From Haematospirillum jordaniae (GTDB lineage Bacteria; Pseudomonadota; Alphaproteobacteria; Rhodospirillales; Rhodospirillaceae), in contig NZ_CP014525.1 of NCBI RefSeq assembly GCF_001611975.1, positions 302,001 through 366,000 on the forward strand: DNA of 64,000 nucleotides, read 5' to 3'. A program made the translations under genes and the position numbers. Shown in pieces: positions 35,288 to 44,083 of this stretch (position 1 is its first letter; each line of letters opens with the position of its first letter). The notes under the pieces were generated by a model. It had not been told where the DNA came from. It saw only the letters and a list, made by a program, of their open reading frames with translations, and searched no databases.

Positions 35288-37201
35288 ATGTCAAATAAAC
35301 CTCTTGATGGCCAGGAAACCCCCGTCGAGACCCTGAAGCGTGCAACAGCAGCCTGTGTACGCGCCCTGAGCGGGCGATCCGAACTTCTGGTCAGCTATGC
35401 TCCGGTCAATGCACCTGGCATCACACCTGCAGCAGGGATCTTTCATGACCAGGTCCGCCTGCCACTCCCCTCTTCCCCGGCATCAGACAACCCTAACAAC
35501 AGAGCCAAGCTGCGCGGTATTGCCGATGCCATTGCCCTAAAGTTGCGCCATCATGATCCATCCGTACACGCAAGACGGATGCCACAGGGACAGGATGCCC
35601 GGTCTGTTTACAATGCCCTAGAACAGGCACGGGTCGAGGCTCTTGGCGCCACACGCCTGCCCGGAACAGCCCTGAATCTGGCCGCAGCAACAGAAGCCCG
35701 GCTCAGTGCCGAAGAGCTTTGCTCTGTGACTGATCCTGGAAGCATTGCAATGGCTGATCTGGTGCACGCAGCCCTCCACCGCCATCTTGGTATTGTTCCC
35801 TCCGGTACATCGGAACAGTACATCCTCGATCTCTGTACAGAATCTCTCGGTTCCCTAGAAAAATGGCTGGATGCTCTCAAAAACAACCTGACAGACCAGA
35901 AGCAGTATGCAGCCACTATACGCAAACTTCTGGATGATCTTGGTATTGAAGCAGACGACAACAGGGATCAAGAAGAAGGGGCATCTCTTGAACCTGACAC
36001 GCAGGACAAAAACCAGCAGTCCTCCGCTGACCAAGGGGCAGATGCACAAAACCCGGATTCCACGGCAGAAGACACAGGTGATCAGTCCAGCGACAGCCTA
36101 GAAACCGGGGATACAACCCCCGCAGAGCAGGATACAGAAACGGAAAGTTCCGGAGCATCTCTGCTTGAGGAAGAGATGCCTGCGCCATCACAGACACATC
36201 CACCGGGGCCGGGGCACAATAGACCTGCAGACGAAAAATACCACGTCTATACGACAGAGTTCGACCAGATCCGCAGTGCCGATGAACTGTGCGACCCCGA
36301 GGAACTGGCCCGTCTTCGCTTCCAACTGGACCAGCAATTGAATCACCTGCGCGGGGTTGTAGCGCGCCTGGCCAATCGTCTGCAACGGCGGCTGATGGCA
36401 CAGCAGCTGCGGGAATGGGACTTTGATCTGGAAGAAGGTATCCTTGACTCAGCCCGCTTGGCCCGCGTTGTTGCCAACCCAGCGCTGTCGCTGTCGTACA
36501 AGCAGGAACGTGACGCCGCGTTCCGTGACACCATTGTAACCTTGCTGATTGACAATTCCGGCTCTATGCGCGGACGCCCGATCACGGTTGCCGCCATGAG
36601 CGCTGACATTCTGGCCAGAACATTGGAACGCTGTGGTGTCAAAGTGGAGATTCTGGGCTTCACAACCAGCCAATGGAAAGGCGGGAAAGCACGCGAAGCG
36701 TGGACGCAAGACGGCAAACCAGCCAATCCCGGACGCCTGAATGATATACGCCATATCATCTACAAAAGCGCCGATACACCATGGAGGCGGGCACGCCGTA
36801 ATCTTGGCCTGATGCTGAAGGAAGGAATTCTGAAGGAAAATATCGACGGCGAGGCTCTTCTATGGGCCCATCAGAGACTTATTGGCCGCCCGGAACAACG
36901 CCGTATTTTGATGGTTATATCAGATGGCGCTCCCGTTGATGACTCCACCCTGTCTGCAAATCCCGGAACCTATCTGGAACAGCACCTCCGCAGCGTCATC
37001 ACCTGGATCGAGAGCCGTAGCCCGGTTGACCTGCTCGCCATTGGCATTGGGCACGATGTTACCCGCTACTATCGCCGCGCCATAACCCTTATGGATGCAG
37101 AAGAGCTTGGAGGGGCCGTACTGAAGCAAGTTTCAGCCCTGTTTGACACCTCTCAACAGGGAGAGCGGAGTCACAACGCCGGAAAACGGCGAAGACCCTG
37201 A
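35288..37201 (+). CDS. cobT: Cobaltochelatase subunit CobT
   Basis: About 637 residues. The N-terminal helical domain opens VETLKRATAACVRALSG; a long acidic, low-complexity stretch (about 220-330, many Asp, Glu, Gln, Ser) follows; the C-terminal von Willebrand A domain has the metal site DNSGSMRG and ISDGAP. The ATG at 35288 matches the family start; GTG 35201 and ATG 35219 add a Pro-rich leader. It partners CobS. Confidence 0.95.
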   Translation: MSNKPLDGQETPVETLKRATAACVRALSGRSELLVSYAPVNAPGITPAAGIFHDQVRLPLPSSPASDNPNNRAKLRGIADAIALKLRHHDPSVHARRMPQGQDARSVYNALEQARVEALGATRLPGTALNLAAATEARLSAEELCSVTDPGSIAMADLVHAALHRHLGIVPSGTSEQYILDLCTESLGSLEKWLDALKNNLTDQKQYAATIRKLLDDLGIEADDNRDQEEGASLEPDTQDKNQQSSADQGADAQNPDSTAEDTGDQSSDSLETGDTTPAEQDTETESSGASLLEEEMPAPSQTHPPGPGHNRPADEKYHVYTTEFDQIRSADELCDPEELARLRFQLDQQLNHLRGVVARLANRLQRRLMAQQLREWDFDLEEGILDSARLARVVANPALSLSYKQERDAAFRDTIVTLLIDNSGSMRGRPITVAAMSADILARTLERCGVKVEILGFTTSQWKGGKAREAWTQDGKPANPGRLNDIRHIIYKSADTPWRRARRNLGLMLKEGILKENIDGEALLWAHQRLIGRPEQRRILMVISDGAPVDDSTLSANPGTYLEQHLRSVITWIESRSPVDLLAIGIGHDVTRYYRRAITLMDAEELGGAVLKQVSALFDTSQQGERSHNAGKRRRP

Positions 37202-37225
37202 ATGGGATACAGTAAGCCCAGCATC

Positions 37226-37783
37226 TTACTCAAGGCTCAGAGTCAACCCCCACGACGCGATTGTATCCCCGTCCCGGGATAAAACACCGCGTACAATCCC
37301 GACTGCACCAGACTCTGATATCAGGAAGCACTCGGTCAGAACGTGCACACCATCATCTGTTGCTCCTTGGCTGATAATGGTGTCACCAACGCGGGTATAA
37401 CGGCCACCCAATGTCCCGATGCCGGGACTGGACCATTCCCACCACGCATCACGCGGACGCTTTTCTGTAGGGGGATCAACCGAGATAACCCCGCGCATAG
37501 CTCCAAAGTCGCCTTGGGCAGTGATCAATCTAAGATCCGCCTCGATGTACCAAACCAAACGAGAAGAGGAAAGACCCGGCGCATCCAGAGTTTCATCATC
37601 CGCAGATTGATCTCTTTGCCTCAAGCGACGATGACGGACACGCCACGACCCATGCGCGGGCAGAACAATGCCCTTTTCCTCGACATACTGCCCCTCGGCA
37701 GACCAGACGGCCCCATCAGCAAAGAACGGCGACTCAGAAAGGCTATACACCGGCACCCCCCGTGGAGACACGCTTCTCAGCAT
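37226..37783 (-). CDS. Hypothetical protein downstream of rpmB
   Basis: 185 residues with GAGG before the ATG. No signal peptide; Trp/Gly-rich beta-like C-terminal half (WWEWSSPGIGTLGGRYTRVG; GIVRGVLSRDGDTIASWG). No family recognised. Convergent with cobT, downstream of rpmB on the same strand but separated by its terminator. Confidence 0.6.
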   Translation of the reverse strand: MLRSVSPRGVPVYSLSESPFFADGAVWSAEGQYVEEKGIVLPAHGSWRVRHRRLRQRDQSADDETLDAPGLSSSRLVWYIEADLRLITAQGDFGAMRGVISVDPPTEKRPRDAWWEWSSPGIGTLGGRYTRVGDTIISQGATDDGVHVLTECFLISESGAVGIVRGVLSRDGDTIASWGLTLSLE

Positions 37784-37808
37784 ACCCTCGGGAAATGAAG
37801 AAGGATTT

Positions 37809-37849
37809 AAAAAGCCAGAAAGCCCGACTTATGAACAGCCGGGCTTTCT
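37809..37849 (-). terminator. Rho-independent terminator of rpmB
   Basis: Perfect 10-bp stem, AGAAAGCCCG (37817-37826) with CGGGCTTTCT (37840-37849); on the reverse strand it is followed by GGC and a T-run (37809-37813). Confidence 0.85.
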
Positions 37850-37881
37850 ACATCAAACATGGATCCTGAAGAAGGTCGGTA

Positions 37882-38166
37882 TCAGGCGGCTTTGACAGCC
37901 TGAATACGCTTCTTCAAACGACGCAGGTCAGTCGGAAGTTTGGTGTTGGCCATGCCAAGCAGATAAGCATCAATGCCGCCGCGATGCTCGATTGTCCGAA
38001 GTCCATGGACAGAGACGCGGATCGCAACCGACTCGCCCAGTGCCTCGGACACCAGGGCTGTTTCCTGGAGGTTTGGCAGCCAGCGACGACGGGTCTTGTT
38101 GTTGGCGTGGCTGACGTTGTTGCCGGTCTGAACGCCTTTGCCGGTAACAATGCAACGACGAGCCAT
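37882..38166 (-). CDS. rpmB: 50S ribosomal protein L28
   Basis: 94 residues from the ATG at 38166 (AAAGGATACGAACC upstream). Opens MARRCIVTGKGVQTGNNVSH, then RRRWLPNLQ and LRTIEHRGGIDAYLL, standard L28. Single cysteine, so of the zinc-free type. Monocistronic with its own terminator. Confidence 0.98.
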   Translation of the reverse strand: MARRCIVTGKGVQTGNNVSHANNKTRRRWLPNLQETALVSEALGESVAIRVSVHGLRTIEHRGGIDAYLLGMANTKLPTDLRRLKKRIQAVKAA

Positions 38167-38259
38167 GGTTCGTATCCTTTTCTTGTCTTCTTCAGGCCTG
38201 AACGGAAAGCAGGAGGGAGGGTTATTAGCCATACACCCGGCTTTCGTCAAGATGTATCG

Positions 38260-39012
38260 TCAGCCGAACAAATTATCTATATCTCCCTGCCCCATTCCAT
38301 TCCCCGCACCATCATCGCCAGACGATGATGGTTTCGGAGGTGCAGCCGGGGGCTTGGGAGGTGCCTTTGCCGCAGGAGGTGCAGGCTCTGCTTTTGCAGG
38401 GGGTTGCGGAGGAGCCGCAGGGGGTTTTGGTGCCTGCGCAGCGCCCCCACCCAACATGGCATCGACATCTTTCTGGCTGACCCCTTTGCCCTGCAATTGG
38501 GGACCATTGAGCAGTGATTTCTCAAAATCAATGGGCTTGTCATCGACATCAGCATCAGCCAGCGAATCGGAACCCCACATATTGATCAGGGCATTAACCC
38601 GCTCCTCTATAAACTGAAGCGAGCGGACAACCTTGCTGATTCGTTGTCCCGTAATATCCTGAAAAGAACAGGCTTCAAAGATATTGGCGGTCAGGGCTGG
38701 CACACGGTCAAGAATTTCAACGGCTTCGCTGTCGCCTGCAACGCGCTTTCTGAGACCAGTCAACAGATCGTCAAGCTCCTCGACACCACTCATGATACTG
38801 TCTGTGGCTGTTTCTGTCGCATTAACAATAGCATCAAGTTCGTCAGACATCTTGGCGAAGTGGTCATCCTCGTCCGTGGACCCAGGACGACGAATCGACG
38901 CGATTTCAAGGCGCATACGCTTTATGTGTTCGAAAAGGCCTCGCAACTCCCGCTTCAGGAGATCGGCCTCGGTTACAGGACCTTTGCCCATCCGCTCTGC
39001 CCGTCCGTTCAT
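38260..39012 (-). CDS. cheZ: CheY-P phosphatase CheZ
   Basis: 250 residues. Long helical hairpin with the active-site motif FQDITGQRISKVV (117-129), where Asp119 and Gln123 correspond to Asp143 and Gln147 of E. coli CheZ. A Pro/Ala-rich linker (about 192-230) follows. Two peptides, SQKDVDAML (179-187) and GQGDIDNLF (241-249), resemble CheY-docking motifs; E. coli CheZ has only one C-terminal docking helix. It ends chemotaxis signalling by dephosphorylating CheY. Other chemotaxis genes are not in the window. Confidence 0.93.
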   Translation of the reverse strand: MNGRAERMGKGPVTEADLLKRELRGLFEHIKRMRLEIASIRRPGSTDEDDHFAKMSDELDAIVNATETATDSIMSGVEELDDLLTGLRKRVAGDSEAVEILDRVPALTANIFEACSFQDITGQRISKVVRSLQFIEERVNALINMWGSDSLADADVDDKPIDFEKSLLNGPQLQGKGVSQKDVDAMLGGGAAQAPKPPAAPPQPPAKAEPAPPAAKAPPKPPAAPPKPSSSGDDGAGNGMGQGDIDNLFG

Positions 39013-39062
39013 ACGTCAACTTCTGACAGGACATAGTAGCGGATATTCCACAAACAGGCAGG

Positions 39063-39425
39063 CTAGGATTTTTCGCTTTTGTCCTGCCGGCTTTGTATGG
39101 ACAACATCAAATGAGCCAGAAGAGCCAGTTTGTGGCGCTGTGGCTCTGGAAGGGACTCGATCATTTTTTGCTTGGCCTGCAGAATATCCTTTGCCTGCCG
39201 GATAAGTTCTGCGCGCTCCGGAGTCATGGGATACTCCTTTGGGACCTCCCCGGAGCCACCTTGGGTATTTTCAATCCCACCAGCAACACCTTGAGGTTCA
39301 GAATCGGTCGAGGCAGGAACACCCACCCGGGTGGCCGCAACGCCAGCCCTGCCTTTGCGCCGCTGCTTCCTGCCCGATGGCTGGCGGGAAAACAAGGCCC
39401 ACATCTTTTCCAAGAATGTTCCCAA
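39063..39425 (-). CDS. Hypothetical protein upstream of cheZ
   Basis: 120 residues. A basic, disordered N-terminal half (SGRKQRRKGRAG) and a helical C-terminal half (YPMTPERAELIRQAKDILQA, LALLAHLMLSIQ). No recognised family. It precedes cheZ on the same strand by 50 bases and may be cotranscribed with it. Confidence 0.6.
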   Translation of the reverse strand: MGTFLEKMWALFSRQPSGRKQRRKGRAGVAATRVGVPASTDSEPQGVAGGIENTQGGSGEVPKEYPMTPERAELIRQAKDILQAKQKMIESLPEPQRHKLALLAHLMLSIQSRQDKSEKS

Positions 39426-39506
39426 TACCCTTGCCTTTATACGGATGGGGACCTGTCACAAAACCGGACACGAGGGCCCTCTGCTCCGTCCATAGCTATA
39501 CCAGAA

Positions 39507-40601
39507 TCATACAACCGCGTCTGACGCCGAGTGCTGCCCTTCACGAGAAGGGATACCTTTCTCACCCTGCACGGACCGCTCAGCAACCCCCGCAGCCCCG
39601 TCTCCGGGGGTACTCGGCGAATAAGCCCCTCCACCCCCCATACGGGCCAAGGCATCATGGAGACGATCCAGGCCCGATGCGCGAGGCGACACAGTGGCCC
39701 GGGAGCCCGCGCCATAAGCAGGTTCAGGCTCGGAAACAGACGGATTATTCTCATCACCAAAATCCGTCTGTTCCAGCAACAAAGAATCATCACCCAACGA
39801 AGATGAAGCCTTCTGGCGCACCACGTCCTCAACCATCGAAGAGGAAGAGTCCGCAGATCCAGCCCGAACATCGCGCAAAATTTCGATACGGTCCGCAAGA
39901 TCCAGAAACAGGGTATGAAGGCGAGCAAGAGGCCCCTCCTCAATAACCTGCCCGAACAGCGGGTGGAGGTCATGCTGCTGAACCTCGTGCCGCAAGGCTT
40001 CGCAGCGGCGGATAAAACAGTGCAGGGCCTGAACGGATACAGGATCCCCCAGAGCACGCTCAGCCAACATACCGGCAAACTCGGGGTAAGCAGCGGCGCG
40101 CACAAGAAAGGCCTGGGCAAAGGCCCACACATCACCGGACACCGTGCGCCCCCACAGCGTTTCTGCCTCAGCGGTACTGACCATGCCCAGCCGCTCTGCC
40201 AAAAGCGACGCATGCGCATTCAGGTCACGCAGTGCCAGCTCCATCCCCTCCACGGCTGCCCGGCGACGGCTGTCAGCCTGCATTTGCAGAAGGGTGCGCA
40301 CCTGGGCCTCGACATGATCGGAGGTATGACGGGATTGCTGGGCCAGCGTATTGAGAACATGCTCCTGCCGATGTCCGGAAGCCGCCATGTTGATGAAGCC
40401 AACCAGTAGCCACAGGGCAACAACCGGACCAAAAGTACCCGCAACAAGAACAGCCATGTCCGATGGCGGCAAAAGCATCAGGCTGTCCCATCCGACAAGG
40501 GAGCCTATATAGAGGACAGCCCCGCCCAACCACAACGAGGTCAGCAAGCCTGCAAGGCAAAAAACAATGACAAGGGCCATCATGGAGAAACTCCCGATCA
40601 A
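39507..40601 (-). CDS. Membrane protein of unknown function near cheZ
   Basis: 364 residues. Two N-terminal membrane helices (about 5-35 and 48-72), a probable coiled coil (about 78-135; HRQEHVLNTLAQQ ... RRRAAVEGMELAL), a helical domain (140-240) and a disordered C-terminal tail of about 100 residues rich in Ser, Gly and Pro. No family recognised. Same strand as the 120-residue gene and cheZ; the three may form a motility-related transcription unit. Confidence 0.65.
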   Translation of the reverse strand: MIGSFSMMALVIVFCLAGLLTSLWLGGAVLYIGSLVGWDSLMLLPPSDMAVLVAGTFGPVVALWLLVGFINMAASGHRQEHVLNTLAQQSRHTSDHVEAQVRTLLQMQADSRRRAAVEGMELALRDLNAHASLLAERLGMVSTAEAETLWGRTVSGDVWAFAQAFLVRAAAYPEFAGMLAERALGDPVSVQALHCFIRRCEALRHEVQQHDLHPLFGQVIEEGPLARLHTLFLDLADRIEILRDVRAGSADSSSSMVEDVVRQKASSSLGDDSLLLEQTDFGDENNPSVSEPEPAYGAGSRATVSPRASGLDRLHDALARMGGGGAYSPSTPGDGAAGVAERSVQGEKGIPSREGQHSASDAVV

Positions 40602-40774
40602 GAGCAGGATGCAGCAAACCGATGCCCATAATGGGACAAAAGGAAAGAGCTTGTCACGCCATCGTGATTGATCCTTGCACGCAGGGCAAACACAGAAACG
40701 TCACACAACAATCTTGCAAAAATCCAGCCTTCCTTTTCTGATTGGGGGAACTCTCTGGCAACCGGAACCCGTTC

Positions 40775-41641
40775 ATGACTTTCCAGGACCACATCAAACG
40801 TTGTAACGCCTGGACGCCTCATCTCTATCGTCCCCTCAGCGTTGCCGGACACCCGGTTGGCATGGTGAGGCATGACCACGCAGAGGCTTTGTCCGCTTTT
40901 CCGGATATCTTCACCGTTACATCTGACACGGTCAGAATCGCCGCCACGCACAAGACACCGGCACAACGAACACAAGCTGCTGCGCAGGTTTTAGACACAT
41001 TGACAGCACAGGGAAAAGCCCCCCGGAGCCGCCACGAACTGTATGCCGTCCGCACAGCATTCCATAATCCGGACCTGATGCAAATCGACAGGGGATATGT
41101 TGCTATGCTGGGGCTTCTGGCATGGGGTATCCACGTCAATGGGTATGTCCGCCAACCCGATGGTCGTATCATGATCTGGACTGGCATTCGCTCTGCCAGC
41201 AAGACACTGGACCCGGGTAAACTCGACAGCATGATTGCCGGCGGACAACCAGCCAGCCTGAGCCTATTGGAAAACCTGCGCAAGGAAGCGGCCGAGGAAG
41301 CCGGCATGTCCGCAGATATTGCAGCTGCAGCCCGACCAGTTGGTACCGTGTCGTATATGATGGACAATGCATGGGGCATTCGCCGCGATACCCTGTTCTG
41401 TTTCGATCTGGAACTCCCCGCATCATTTGTGCCGCGCAACACAGATGGCGAGGTCGAGCGATTCGAGCTGATTCCCGCAGAGGAATTGATCGAGCAGGTA
41501 CGCCGCAGTCAGGATGCCAAATTCAATGTCGCCTTGGTCATTCTTGATTTTGCCCTGCGTCATGGGCTTCTAGATCCCGAGAAAGAACCAGATTACGAAA
41601 GCCTGGTCAGAGGATTGCGTGCACCCCTGAGTGCCCCGTAA
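40775..41641 (+). CDS. Nudix hydrolase with DUF4743 domain
   Basis: 288 residues from the ATG at 40775. N-terminal DUF4743 (about 1-115), then a Nudix domain. The Nudix box reads GGQPASLSLLENLRKEAAEE followed by AGM: the KE-AAEE-AG part is intact, while the first Glu is replaced by Leu, as usual in this subfamily (related to the C-terminal domain of fungal thiamine pyrophosphokinase). Likely acts on a nucleoside-diphosphate-type or oxidised thiamine diphosphate substrate; inferred only. Confidence 0.88.
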   Translation: MTFQDHIKRCNAWTPHLYRPLSVAGHPVGMVRHDHAEALSAFPDIFTVTSDTVRIAATHKTPAQRTQAAAQVLDTLTAQGKAPRSRHELYAVRTAFHNPDLMQIDRGYVAMLGLLAWGIHVNGYVRQPDGRIMIWTGIRSASKTLDPGKLDSMIAGGQPASLSLLENLRKEAAEEAGMSADIAAAARPVGTVSYMMDNAWGIRRDTLFCFDLELPASFVPRNTDGEVERFELIPAEELIEQVRRSQDAKFNVALVILDFALRHGLLDPEKEPDYESLVRGLRAPLSAP

Positions 41642-41763
41642 ACAGCAACAGCGTGGTGGGTCCGGGCATGTTTCGGCGCAGGACATGCATTTTCCCGTCG
41701 CCGCCCCGGGAACCCTGTGCTAGACGTAGGCTCCATTTTCTGAAGGCAGTGTAGTGCGGATCC

Positions 41764-42717
41764 ATGAACTTTCTGGATTTCGAAAAACCAGTCGCTGAAC
41801 TGGAAGGTAAAATAGAGGATCTTCGTCACATGGGTGACGGAGAAGGTCTCAATATCGCCGAAGAGGTCGCCCGCCTGCAAAACAAGGTCGAGAAACGGCT
41901 GCGTGAGACGTACGCACGCCTGACCCCATGGCAGAAGACACAGGTTGCCCGTCATCCTGAGCGGCCCCATTTTGTGGACTATCTCCGTGCACTTATCGAA
42001 GATTTCCAGCCCTTGGCCGGGGATCGCCAATTTGGAGAGGACGAAGCCATCATTGGCGGCATCGGACGGTTCCGCGGGCGCTCTGTCATGGTCATGGGCC
42101 AAGAAAAAGGGCACGATGGCGAAACACGGATGCGCCACAACTTTGGTATGGCCCGACCGGAAGGATACCGGAAAGCCCGGCGTCTGATGCAGATGGCCGA
42201 TCGCTTTGGCCTTCCGGTCCTGACGCTGGTCGATACCGCAGGCGCTTTCCCCGGCCTAGATGCCGAGGAAAGAGGACAGGCTGAAGCCATTGCCCGCTCC
42301 GTGGAAACATGCTTGGATATCCGGGTTCCCCTGATTTCCGTCGTGATAGGGGAAGGGGGATCCGGCGGCGCAATCGCCTTGGCGGCGGCGAACACGATCC
42401 TCATGCTGGAGCATTCCATCTACTCTGTTATCTCACCAGAAGGATGCGCCGGAATTCTGTGGCGATCAGGCGATCAGGCACAGGCCGCTGCTGAATCCAT
42501 GCGCCTGACGGCTCAAGACCTTCACCGGATGGGTCTTGTCGATGAAATTATCCCCGAACCCTTGGGCGGGGCGCACCGTATGCCACGCTCGGCTATCGAG
42601 GCTGTCGGAGAGGCTATAGAACGCCACCTCACAGGACTGATCACCATGGAACCGGGGGTTCTGCGTCAAAAGCGTCGCGACAAATTTATCCAGATGGGAC
42701 GCCAAGGGCTGGATTGA
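41764..42717 (+). CDS. accA: Acetyl-CoA carboxylase carboxyltransferase subunit alpha
   Basis: 317 residues. Transfers carboxyl from biotin to acetyl-CoA, first step of fatty acid synthesis, with AccD. Family blocks: MNFLDFEKPVAELEGKIEDL at the start, HFVDYLRALIEDF, LPVLTLVDTAGAFPGLDAE, VIGEGGSGGAIALA and SPEGCAGILWRS. Length is normal. Followed by a Rho-independent terminator. Confidence 0.98.
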   Translation: MNFLDFEKPVAELEGKIEDLRHMGDGEGLNIAEEVARLQNKVEKRLRETYARLTPWQKTQVARHPERPHFVDYLRALIEDFQPLAGDRQFGEDEAIIGGIGRFRGRSVMVMGQEKGHDGETRMRHNFGMARPEGYRKARRLMQMADRFGLPVLTLVDTAGAFPGLDAEERGQAEAIARSVETCLDIRVPLISVVIGEGGSGGAIALAAANTILMLEHSIYSVISPEGCAGILWRSGDQAQAAAESMRLTAQDLHRMGLVDEIIPEPLGGAHRMPRSAIEAVGEAIERHLTGLITMEPGVLRQKRRDKFIQMGRQGLD

Positions 42718-42745
42718 ACGCCTACATTGGGCCAAAACCAGTACG

Positions 42746-42778
42746 ACAGGGCTGCCTCCGGGCGGCCCTGTTTCGCTT
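42746..42778 (+). terminator. Rho-independent terminator of accA
   Basis: ACAGGGC (42746-42752) pairs with GCCCTGT (42765-42771), inner G+C pairs extend it, and TTTCGCTTT follows. Confidence 0.75.
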
Positions 42779-42963
42779 TCCACGGCACAGAACTGCCCAC
42801 CGGGCGGCAATCCTTGCCGACAAGGGATAACGGAGACATCTCTATCCCACTGTTAGCAGGACCAATTTCTTCCAGGCATGAATATTGCTGCTGATGGCCA
42901 GAGAACCGGTAGCCCACAGGGCCTTACCGGACCGGATGCCTTGAAGAAAACAGGTCTACGTTC

Positions 42964-44040
42964 ATGAAACCTTCTATGCTCTCCGGCCTGCTTGGCCCCA
43001 TTCAGACGGGTAATCTTCTGGCTCTCTATGGTCAGGGCATTGGCGCTTCGGCACGCCTTCTGGCAGCGGCCCGAAACCAGGCTGCCCTAGAAGGTGCCGG
43101 AACCCCCGGTCAGAACATGTCGTCCCGCTTTGGCAATGCATCCGAAGTGGCACTCTCGCGCAGTGCTATCGGGAAACTGCTTGGGCAAGATGTCGATGTA
43201 CCGCCTGTCGGAAAGTTGGCATGGGTTACAGAGACCTTGGACTCAAAAGCATTACGGGCCCTGAAGCGCGCTGTTCTGAACGGACAGTCCTTCATCGATC
43301 AAAAGAATGAGATCACAGACAAGGACCGAACCGGCGAAGCCAAGGGATGGGTTGATATTCTATCTGGTATCAACTCCCCGGAAGCACAAGCCATAGAGAA
43401 ATCCGTTGCAGAGCAGGATACGGGAACCGGGAACACGGGCGATGATGCGCAAAAAACCAAGCTGGCCCAAGCACTGGGAGGATTTTTTACCCACGCCACA
43501 CCGGGGGCTGGACGCTTGGTAGAGGAACGCCTAGATGGCCTTCTAAAGACGCGTATGTCGGCAGAAATCCTGCGCTCGACAGGCCCAGACGGCACACTGG
43601 TTGCCAAAGTCATGGAGCAGATGTTTGATGGTGCCCGATCAGAGGAAGCCCTGTATATCCGCGAGAGACTGGAAAACCTGATCGTCCGGATGAAAGCCCC
43701 GCAAGCTGATCTTTCCATGCCGACCAAGGCAACACGCAACGAACGTGATGCGCAAGATGGAAAGAAGGGCGCTGTCTTCACGTTGGTTGATGCCAACAAT
43801 GCACGTCTACGTATCGAGCTGAGCACAGGCCCTGACGGGGCAAAGAAAGACGGATCACTCCAAGCCAACTGGGTCAGCCAAGACCTAGGCAGCATCGAGA
43901 TCGCGTTCTCCCGCACAGCATCGGAATCAGACGATACACCTCCACAGGGCGAAGGGCGCGTTATCCAGCGCCGCTTGGTCAAGAACGGACTTCTGGAACG
44001 GGTTCCAACCCACGACAGCGCGTGGAAAGGAGACCTGTAG
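42964..44040 (+). CDS. Large hypothetical protein
   Basis: 358 residues, soluble, hydrophilic, no signal peptide and no cysteine. Predicted helical in the middle (about 175-255), with a possible beta domain at the end (KGAVFTLVDANNARLRIELS; IEIAFSR). No family recognised. It stands alone between accA and degP, convergent with degP. No good ribosome binding site is visible. Confidence 0.65.
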   Translation: MKPSMLSGLLGPIQTGNLLALYGQGIGASARLLAAARNQAALEGAGTPGQNMSSRFGNASEVALSRSAIGKLLGQDVDVPPVGKLAWVTETLDSKALRALKRAVLNGQSFIDQKNEITDKDRTGEAKGWVDILSGINSPEAQAIEKSVAEQDTGTGNTGDDAQKTKLAQALGGFFTHATPGAGRLVEERLDGLLKTRMSAEILRSTGPDGTLVAKVMEQMFDGARSEEALYIRERLENLIVRMKAPQADLSMPTKATRNERDAQDGKKGAVFTLVDANNARLRIELSTGPDGAKKDGSLQANWVSQDLGSIEIAFSRTASESDDTPPQGEGRVIQRRLVKNGLLERVPTHDSAWKGDL

Positions 44041-44083
44041 GCCGGATGATAGAACGACCGACCTACAGGGAACCTAGTAAAGA

